DNA of 64,000 nt. Source: Brachionus manjavacas (taxonomy: Eukaryota > Rotifera > Eurotatoria > Ploima > Brachionidae). The stretch covers positions 7,944,501 through 8,008,500 of the forward strand of contig JAHQIY010000004.1 of NCBI GenBank assembly GCA_019054805.1. The letters are read 5' to 3'. The first letter of the stretch is position 1. Every line of letters starts with the position of its first letter. Below are positions 56,341 through 64,000 of this stretch, in pieces. The notes below the pieces were generated by a model. The model saw only the letters and a program-made list of their open reading frames with translations. It ran no database searches and had not been told where the DNA came from. A program made the position numbers and the translations under genes.

Positions 56341-56700
56341 AAAACAAAACAAAAAAAATTTAAAAGAGATAAAGTCTTAAAAAGAGATAAACTGAAGTTT
56401 GAGATCACGATCAAAGGATCAAAATATAAAATTTAATTTTTTTTTCTAATGATAGAGAAAAATTTATTTTTTACTAAACAATTACTTGACATGTTATGTC
56501 AAGTTTATTTTCATATATAAAATTTATTTATTTGCAAATCTGTACCGAGCTAATGCTCCTTCAGAAAAAAAAAATAAAAATAATATTAAGATAGCAAAAA
56601 ATTAAAAGAAAAAACAAGGATAAATAAGGTAAAGTAATGAAAAGAATATGTTGATATAGCTAGAGATTAGACTTGTTTAAATATTTGATAGTTTAGGAAA
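56341..56700. other. A/T-rich spacer between retroelements
   Basis: About 360 bases with no recognisable content; may include the 3' UTR of the RTE-like element. Confidence 0.4.
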
Positions 56701-57185
56701 AAAAAGAAGAAATTGTTGGGTAGCAATTACACAATGGAGTTGGATATTCTATATATCTTGATTCGAAACATTCTGTACATTATTCTACCAGTCTGACGAC
56801 CAGTGGAACAGAATAACTCAATCCTGCCCTGCATATCATATACATATCTCTCGCTCAACTCTAGGAGTCGATTTGAAACTGTAAGTAGTTTAAGTTTATT
56901 GAAGGCCTCTTGGTGCATAATTTTGGAGGGAGTATAATATTTTAGCTTCAAAATAGATCGAACTGCTGAATTTTGAATAATTGTATTTTTTTGATGTTAG
57001 CTTATGAGAATGAATTTAAACAAGGAAAAGAATAATCCAAGATTGATCCTATCAAAGATTTGTAAAGATTACCTAATGCTTTTGGTTTTATAGCCCACTT
57101 TTTATTTGAGAGATATTTTAATTTATTAAGTCTTGAATTATAGCGCTCTTTTAATTCCTCTACAGTTGGACCAAAAGTAAAAAAT
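56700..57185 (-). mobile_element. Non-LTR reverse transcriptase C-terminal fragment, second family
   Basis: On the - strand: VEELKERYNSRLNKLKYLSN, KKWAIKPKALGNLYKSLIGS and ILDYSFPCLNSFS, then after frame changes LKLKYYTPSKIMHQEAFNKL and TVSNRLLELSERYVYDMQGR. This is the thumb and C-terminal region of a LINE distinct from both the RTE-like fragment to its left and the element to its right. Stops interrupt it. Confidence 0.65.
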
Positions 57186-57200
57186 ATGTAAAATTTTTAA

Positions 57201-57371
57201 CTCTAAAATTTATTTGTTTAAGTGGAAAAATAAATTATTTAATTTTGAATAAATGGATATAAAAGTTATGAATTTGAATTTCTGAATTATTTAAATTACT
57301 GTTTTTTTTGTTAAATAAATTAGAGGTAAATCATTTTGATGTTAATTTGATAATGAATCATTACTGTGTTT
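57201..57371 (+). repeat. Left 171-base direct repeat flanking a LINE
   Basis: Aligns gap-free with 58577-58747 (constant offset 1376). I noticed one substitution (GAATAAATGG against GAATAAGTGG). The repeat ends in TTACTGTGTTT exactly where the LINE tail begins. Confidence 0.9.
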
Positions 57372-58440
57372 GAATATGAATATGAATATGAATATGAATA
57401 TGAAGGAGAGACTACAATCTGATATTAGAATCAGATGAAGAAGAATAACCAATGGGTTATTCGACTATAGTAGTATCATTAGCCGCCAATTGCTGGGATC
57501 TGAATTTGTCAAACTTGTCTTTGAATGCATTTGTTGATTTTGCAGAAACTACAGTGTCCGGTAGCTCGTTCCATAACGAAGCTACTCTGTTCGTGAAGAA
57601 GTTTTCTCTAGGTTTTGACAAGCAAAGTTGCTTCCTGAGTCTTGGTTTTTTACGTAGATTCATCGATGAGTGATTGATTTTAGGAGTTTGGCTTGAATCT
57701 GCGAAGGCATGCAGGTGAACAGTGCTCTGTTTACTGACAATTTTGAATAGTTGGATTGCATCACCTCTTTTCCTTCTACTTTCAAGCGTAGGGATACCAA
57801 TTTTTGCTAATCTTGAGAAATAATTGAGATTTCTGAGACCAGGCACTAGTTTGGTAGCTCTACGTTGGACCTTTTCCAGCCTTTTAATGTCTTTCTTTTG
57901 CAAAGGATTCCAGGCTGCTGTACAGTATTCAAGATGTGGTCTTACAAACGCAGTGAAGAGTCTTCTAAAGTTGTCCGTTGTCCAAAATTTAAAGGCATTT
58001 TTGAGTTGAGCAAGGACTCCATTAGCCATCTGGATTGCCTTGTCTATCTGCTCAGTCCATTTAAGCTTATTATTTATCATGATACCTAAATCTCTTTCCA
58101 CAGACGTCTGTTCTAAAACATGACTGTGTGAAGCATCTATTTTCATGGTGAAAGGTATTTGAAGGGTGCCTTTTGATCCAAATCGCATAATTTTACATTT
58201 CTTTTGGTTAAACTTCATATGCCAAGTGTCTGCCCAATTAACTATATTGTCAATATCTTCTTGAGCAAGTTTCAGGTCAAGCGAATTACGTATTGTGGAG
58301 ATAAGTTTACTGTCGTCAGCAAAAAGTTTACAAGTATTTGGTACTGATTCAGGCATGTCATTTATGAAAATGATAAATAGCAACGGTCCAAGGACCGATC
58401 CTTGAGGCACACCACTAAGGACCTTTAGCCATTTTGAGCT
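57372..58440 (-). mobile_element. 5'-truncated non-LTR retrotransposon with (CATATT)n tail
   Basis: The - strand carries a 317-codon open frame (58410-57457), the longest retroelement frame in the window. It begins PQGSVLGPLLFIIFINDMPE and continues KLFADDSKLISTIRNS (catalytic FADD), GSKGTLQIPFTMKIDASHSH, ERDLGIMINNKLKW, MANGVLAQLKNAFKFWTTDN, VRPHLEYCTAAWNPLQKKDI and KRLEKVQRRATKLVPGLRNL, ending with NELPDTVVSAKSTNAFKDKF. These are palm, thumb and C-terminal regions of a jockey/CR1-like reverse transcriptase. The endonuclease and the start of the palm are missing. The 3' tail reads (CATATT)n on the - strand (57373-57403 on +). The intact frame suggests a young insertion. A fragment of the same family is at 4340-5060. 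Confidence 0.85.
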
Positions 58441-58520
58441 AGATTTAAGCCATTTTGAGCTAGATTTAACTTTAATAACCTTTTTATTGAACTTTAAAAA
58501 CCTTTTTATTGAACTTTAAT
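58419..58520 (+). repeat. Two adjacent short tandem duplications at the LINE 5' junction
   Basis: TAGCCATTTTGAGCTAGATTT is directly repeated (about 58427-58469), and ACCTTTTTATTGAACTTTAA is directly repeated (about 58479-58520). Both lie between the truncated 5' end of the LINE and the right direct repeat. Confidence 0.7.
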
Positions 58521-58576
58521 AGGTTTAAATTTTTAAATTGATTTTAATAAAAACTTTTAAAAAAAAAAATTTTATA

Positions 58577-58747
58577 CTCTAAAATTTATTTGTTTAAGTG
58601 GAAAAATAAATTATTTAATTTTGAATAAGTGGATATAAAAGTTATGAATTTGAATTTCTGAATTATTTAAATTACTGTTTTTTTTGTTAAATAAATTAGA
58701 GGTAAATCATTTTGATGTTAATTTGATAATGAATCATTACTGTGTTT
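58577..58747 (+). repeat. Right 171-base direct repeat flanking a LINE
   Basis: Partner of 57201-57371. It ends in the same TTACTGTGTTT and is followed by AGTATTGG, ordinary spacer. Confidence 0.9.
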
Positions 58748-60374
58748 AGTATTGGTTTTAAAAAATTATTAAAATCATTAGATAAATTAAGCTTAAAAAT
58801 TTTGAATGATCTTTTAAATCTGAAACTTCAATTTGACAAAAAAAAATACATAAAAGCTTGTGATTTCATTGATTCATTGCCGGTTTCTCAATTTCGTTTT
58901 TTTTAAGGGATATTATTTTTCACTTTTATTTGTTAGTTAATTCTAATACATAAATACTAACAACAATTTATTATATTCACTCATAATACTTTGAAATAAT
59001 AAAATGAATATTTATTGTCAAAAATTAGCAAACTTATTTTTGATAAATTTAAAAATTAAAATTAAAATTCAGATTTATTGCAAGATTTACTTTTTAAAAA
59101 AATAATTAAATAAAATTAAAAAAAATTCAAACTGATCAAGCTAAAGAGGAACATCAACTCTCAAAAATTTGCTCTTAAAACGCTGATGAAAACGAAAATA
59201 ACTGAATATTTAGAAAACATATTGTCAAATTGATAGAAAGCTTACCTTTACAGCATATTTAGGTCTAAATTCATTCTAAAATCTATTGCCATCTATTGTA
59301 ATTCTGTTCAGGCCAAAACCTGGTAGAAAAAAGGTAAAAGATTGGTTTATCAGAGAATAATTTTTTTTGTATTTATATTTAACCATTGTTTTTGTTATAA
59401 AAAATAAAAATTTTAAATGATCTGTCATTTTTATGATGTTCATTTAAAACTGGTGCTTTTTCATAAATTCTGGTGAATTGATTGATTACCACCTTTTTTT
59501 TACCTCAACTTTTTCAGAGATAAATAATACTCATGCAAACTTGAAAAAGTTGTTCTTCGGACTAGTTCATTTCATTATTTATCAAAAAATGTTATTCAGA
59601 AAAAATATTTTTCTATGAAAAAATATTTAAGTTAAACATGAATATTTTTCTATTTAACCAAAATACTTGTTATAATCATATTTTTTTCAAAAAAAACAAA
59701 ATCAATTTAAATTACATGGAGCATTTTTATTTATGAATAGTAAATTTTCTTTTCGAATAAATATCTTATCAAACAAAATTTTTTTAAATTAAATAATATC
59801 AACCTTTTACTAAATATTTTTATCGTAATATTTTAAATTTCGTTTTGAGAGATTAAAAAGTTTATTAAATCAATAGTTGGAATATATGCCATTATTAGTC
59901 AAATAGAAGTTACCATAAAAGAAGAAACTTGTTGGAATTTGAGTCATAAATTTTCCTTGATTTGAGTTCTTTTTCTCAAAAAAATGTGTCTTCTTTAAAA
60001 GGTTTTTAAAATTCACCAGCTACTCATCTTTGATCGTTGAATATTTTTGTACAAGAGCGATGAAATTCTTTGTGATAAAGAGAAAAATTATGAAGTTTGG
60101 GAGATTTAATCATTCAATATTAAAAAGCATTAATTTGACTTTCAATTATTTCGTAAATAAATTAAAAATATTTAACTAAATATTTCAATATATTTAAACA
60201 ATATTTTATATTAATTAAATAAAAGAAGCGTTAATCAAAAAGGGCATTAGACTGTTGATCAAGTTTTAAAATAGAAATTCAAAATGTATCTAAAACATAA
60301 GTAGAATGCTATAAAATTTTATATTCATAAAGAATTTTATAATATTACAATAACAGCATTTAAAAAATGGACAT
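58748..60374. other. Intergenic A/T-rich region
   Basis: About 1.6 kb downstream of IFT81 (- strand). No coding frame, repeat or RNA gene is recognised. Confidence 0.5.
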
Positions 60375-62747
60375 TCATCTATTTTTCGATGGTTCAAAAT
60401 CATCAGGAATCGAATTGTAAGCTTCATTTAATTCTTCAGTACTTGTACCCTTGAAATTTTTAGAACTAATTAAAAAATTAAAAAACATTGTATTAAAGTT
60501 ACCATAGTTAGTTTTTTTTTAAGCTCCATCTGTCTAAGTAAGTCCTTCCACAGTCTTATTTGTTTTTTACCATCGACTTGAACAGAAGAAGCTGATTTTG
60601 ATTTATCTTTAAGAGTTTTATTCAAAACTTCCTGTTCATTTATTTTCTTGGTCAATTGATCACGCAGTGATTTCTCACTGTTGTTTTTGGTATAGGCCTT
60701 AACTTCGTCTTGAGCTCGTTTGTTCAGAACTAGATAGATTAGTTTTTGCGAGTTAAAGTAATGATATCGGGCTTCGAAAATACGACTATCATCAGCCAGA
60801 CTGCGTACTTCCGCCTCCAATTGAGACCTATTGCTTTCATAACCAGCATTTATTTTGTCATATTTAGCTTTTCTATCCTCATATTCCCCACTGATGTCCT
60901 TAAAATGATAAAATTGACAACAAAATTTTGACTAAATTTAAATGTACATCAATGGCTTCTCTTAAAGCCTTAAGTTCTTTTAAGATAGGAGCTAGTTCGC
61001 TTTTTTTTTGAGATATTTTTGATGATATTTCTTTTTTGGACATCAATTCATCGGTTCTTTCTTTTAAATTTTTGGACTCGTCATCAAATCTTTCATCGTT
61101 GGGCTACAAAATAGGCATATTAAAAAAAATTTTTTTTCAAATTTTTATTTTACCAAATGCTCTTTGACTTCGTCAAATTTTTTCCTAATAATTTCTTCAG
61201 TCCGCTTCAAAGTAACATATTCAGCTTGTAGCTCAGCTATCTCCTGACGCCTGCTCTTGTAATTGTTTCCTTTGCTTCTCAATTTAATCACAAAACGTTT
61301 AAACTAATTTCAATATTAATTAAAATTATTCAAAAAATTTCTAAACTGTTGCTCACATCCTCTGGCTTAATCATTTCACCATCTTCGCCCATACTTTTTC
61401 TTTTTTCATTCAATTGCTTTTCCAAACTAGTTTGCTCGGTTCTCAGGTCCTTTAAATTCTCAGCCATTTGCTCCTTTTTCCTCGATATAATAATTGCTTG
61501 TTGACGAAACATAATAAGCTTTTCGTCAGATAAATCACGATTTTTATCTCTTTTTTCTATCAACTGAGCCACTTCCTTGTTGACATTATCGATTTTTTGA
61601 CGAATTTCATTTATTTCAGCTTGGGTCATGGCTGATTTTGAACCAATTTCTTCACAGTCCTTGAGTTTTTTTTTGTATGCTTCTATTTCCTTGGGAAATT
61701 TTTCATTGACAAAATAAGCATTAACTCGATTTTCCTCTTCCATTTTTTGCACAATTGCTTCAAAAGATAAAAAAAAGTAAAAAAAAATAAAAAAAATTTT
61801 CTTTTTTACTTTCGGCATTTAAATCATGATAAGAAGCTTGTTGTTCTTTTAAAGTCTTTTCGAGGCGATCAATTTTTAGATCCAATTGATTTATTTCGCC
61901 TTTAAGCTCGGATTTTTGCTGATTTATTTTTTCTTCCCTTTCGACTTCCAGGCGGTAATTTCGAGACAACTCGAGCATAGAGCTCGAATTATTGACTCCA
62001 GTCACTCGATTCTTAACTCTGTCTAGCCGCTTTAAAATTTGTTCTTTTTCTTCTTCCATCTCTTCAATTTCAGTTTTCAAATCAGCCGTAGTATGCTGTG
62101 AAGATGTTAAGTTATCGTAGTTTTTGTGAGTTTCGATAAACTGGCTGATCAGACTATCATACTATTTGAAGATAAAAAATCTTGTTTTTATCAATAGTTT
62201 GTTAGTTTTACTTGTTGATTAAGATCAAAGATCATGGGATCGGATAAAAACTCAGGTGGAATTTCGAGCTTGATCAAAAAACGAGCCAAATAAGCTCGTT
62301 TTTTCAACTCCTGTAGCCTCTCAAGACACCATCGCATTATTGGATGCACGACCACTTTGTCACCTGTCACTAATCCTTGTCTAAACTGAGGACTAGAAAT
62401 AAATTTGTATTAATAAAATTTTTTTAGAATAAATTCAAATTTTTCCTACACATTGTCATCTGAGGGTTTGTATTTAAGAACCTTGAGAAGGTTGAACATA
62501 CGAATGGCGGTTTGATCCGGCCCTTCATCTCGAATATCACATTTTTGCTAATTGATAAAATAAAATTAATAATTTGAATATTTAAAAAATAATAACTTGT
62601 TACCTTAGGATCAATTTCTGCAAAGACATCATTCAAAAGCTGGAGTAAATTGACTCCATGTAAATTGTCGAAGGCGATAAAGTTTAAATTTTTCCTAAAT
62701 GGTTCTTTATTTAGTTTTTCAACGATAAACTTGACAGTGTCGTTCAT
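60375..62747 (-). CDS. IFT81: Intraflagellar transport protein 81 (IFT81)
   Basis: Core IFT-B subunit that, with IFT74, binds tubulin for cilium assembly. Start ATG 62747-62745: [20 protein letters not shown] is the characteristic calponin-homology-like N-terminus. Exon 1 ends at VFAEIDPK; later exons give [48 protein letters not shown] and [20 protein letters not shown] (very close to vertebrate IFT81). A long coiled coil follows: [78 protein letters not shown] and [20 protein letters not shown]. The end includes [20 protein letters not shown], then [20 protein letters not shown], and a final exon ending DDFEPSKNR, stop TGA at 60377-60375. Around ten short introns keep frame. The gene implies that the organism has motile or sensory cilia. 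Confidence 0.93.
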
Positions 62748-63666
62748 TTTTAATAATTACTGAATTTTAGAGAATTTTGAAAATAATTTTCCAAAATGTA
62801 TTTTTTAAATTTTTTTATTAATAAGAAATATTTTCAGTTTCCATAGAAACCAAATATTTCAAAACGTCTTTGACACTTTCAAGATTTCCCGAAATATGTC
62901 TTTTTTGGGCTTTTTTTCAGTTAATAAAATTTTGATAATTTTTATAATTTAAGATTTGTCAGATTTTTTGAAAAATTTGGACTTATTTGCATCGAGCTTT
63001 TTTAAATGAAATTTTTAAATTAATGAGAAAACATTATATTTAAATTTTTTTTTTATTAAAATATTCGCGTAAGATTTATTGATTAAGCTACTCTTAAAAG
63101 AGAACAGAAAATTAATAAATTATTATCTTTTTAGCGAGTTTTGATCATAAATTAAATTGCCAGTCCCTTGTTTTTAAAAAACATATATTAATTAAATTAT
63201 TTTTTATCGATTTTGATACAACAGCGATTTAAAAAAAAAATTAAATTTGAGCCCTCTTAAATTTAACATAAAATTTGAACATTTTTTTTGAAGGAAAATG
63301 AACCTTGTAGTCATGAATCAATCAGAGAAATCCGATCATAAGAAATGTTGAAATATGGTCTTTAAAGAAAAATTTAATTTTTACAGAAGATAATTGAAGA
63401 AAAAAATTATTAAATTCTATTACTAAATATTTAAATAAATTTAATGAACATTATTAGTCTAAGATCGATATTGAAATAATGGAACAAAAATACAGTTAAA
63501 ATAATTTAAAATTAAAACACCTTTAAATCTATATTGTCAGTTTATTAACATTAAATTTGATTTTTTTCTGTTCAAATTTCTTTTCAATCAACTCAAAAAT
63601 TTAAACAAGAATTTTTTTATTAAAATTTTTTAGAAAGAATTATTATATGATTTAGAATAAGTATTA
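62748..63666. other. Divergent intergenic region
   Basis: About 0.9 kb between IFT81 (-) and the gene starting at 63667 (+). It probably contains both promoters. CATAGAAACC near 62842-62851 loosely resembles part of an X-box (RFX site) upstream of this cilium gene, but only one half-site is plausible, so I do not call a site. Confidence 0.45.
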
Positions 63667-63853
63667 ATGGAAGCGACAAATAATTTTTCATCTTGTACTG
63701 ATGAACCAAAAAAGAATGTTTATTCAGGATCTTATTTATCCTTTCTTAGTTGTAAATTAGCAAAAAATAAAAAAATTTTATGTTCTGTTATTATTCTATT
63801 CGTTGTTTTGGCTCTAATGACCGTGTGCGTTTTAATAGCCTTAGCAGCCATAA
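63667..63853 (+). CDS. First exon of a probable type II membrane protein (partial at window edge)
   Basis: ATG at 63667 opens a frame MEATNNFSSCTDEPKKNVYS followed by GSYLSFLSCKLAKNKKILCS. Then comes one strong membrane helix VIILFVVLALMTVCVLIALAAI. A short hydrophilic N-terminus with lysines just before the helix is the layout of a type II anchor. A donor-like AGTAAAT at 63853-63859 could end the exon after AAI; otherwise the frame stops at 63897 as a 76-residue peptide. The rest of the gene would lie beyond the window, so the family cannot be told. Confidence 0.5.
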
Positions 63854-64000
63854 GTAAATATTTTAAATTTTCGAATAGTTCAATACCAAAAAATTGAACA
63901 AAAATTAATATTTAATTTAAAAAAACCTTAATTAATTTAAACTAAGTGCCTTGTAAATTTGTCAGCTGTCATTCAAATGCATTTTGCATACATAGCCCAT

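Noticed and set aside
57452..58089. Several + strand frames
   Set aside because: All are shadows of the LINE reverse transcriptase frame on the - strand.
62840..62860. RFX X-box upstream of IFT81
   Set aside because: Only one half-site-like sequence (GTTTCCATAGAAACC region) can be argued; spacing and second half were not convincing enough for a feature call.

Overview
The window is very AT-rich nuclear DNA of a ciliated animal. Genes are split by short GT-AG introns (mostly about 45-70 bases), intergenic stretches are long A/T runs, and the gene set is animal (Homer, SYAP1, IFT81, monocarboxylate-transporter-like MFS proteins, SLC25 carrier, PLPP6-type phosphatase). Intron size, base composition and the style of the degenerate non-LTR retrotransposons suggest a rotifer such as Brachionus; this is inference, not proven.

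Layout. 0.6-3.6 kb: Homer and a small MANSC-like type I membrane protein, both + strand. 3.9-5.6 kb: nested retrotransposon debris between 88-base direct repeats. 6.1-7.4 kb: SYAP1 (-). 8.9-38.1 kb: six monocarboxylate-transporter-like (SLC16/MCT) loci, all on the - strand. Inside this array lies a recent tandem duplication of about 8.75 kb: copy 1 13381-22145, copy 2 22146-30888, and copy 3 from 30889, cut off near 32352. Each full unit carries one transporter gene plus a graveyard of non-LTR element fragments and a tRNA-like sequence. Diagnostic sites show that copy 2 joins a 3' half like copy 3 to a 5' half like copy 1, as expected from unequal crossing-over between two neighbouring transporter genes. 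Transporter copies 2 and 3 each carry a one-base homopolymer frameshift at different places. This could be real decay or sequencing error.

38.1-43.0 kb is gene-poor. 43.1-48.6 kb has a PLPP6-type lipid phosphatase (+), a secreted or anchored PI-PLC X-domain-like protein (-), and a SCaMC-like mitochondrial carrier (-). 49.7-54.2 kb is repeat-rich and includes a 419-base MITE-like element with perfect 19-base terminal inverted repeats. 54.6-55.7 kb is an intronless multi-pass membrane protein of unknown family. 55.8-58.7 kb holds three non-LTR fragments, one flanked by perfectly collinear 171-base direct repeats. 60.4-62.7 kb is IFT81 (-). The window ends in what is probably the first exon of a type II membrane protein.

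The genes do not form one pathway. The notable biology is the transporter array and the way it was rearranged. A second theme is the retrotransposons, several of which show a short GC-rich hairpin directly before a simple-repeat tail, and two of which sit between unusually long direct repeats. No CRISPR array, prokaryotic operon, rRNA or intact tRNA gene was seen.
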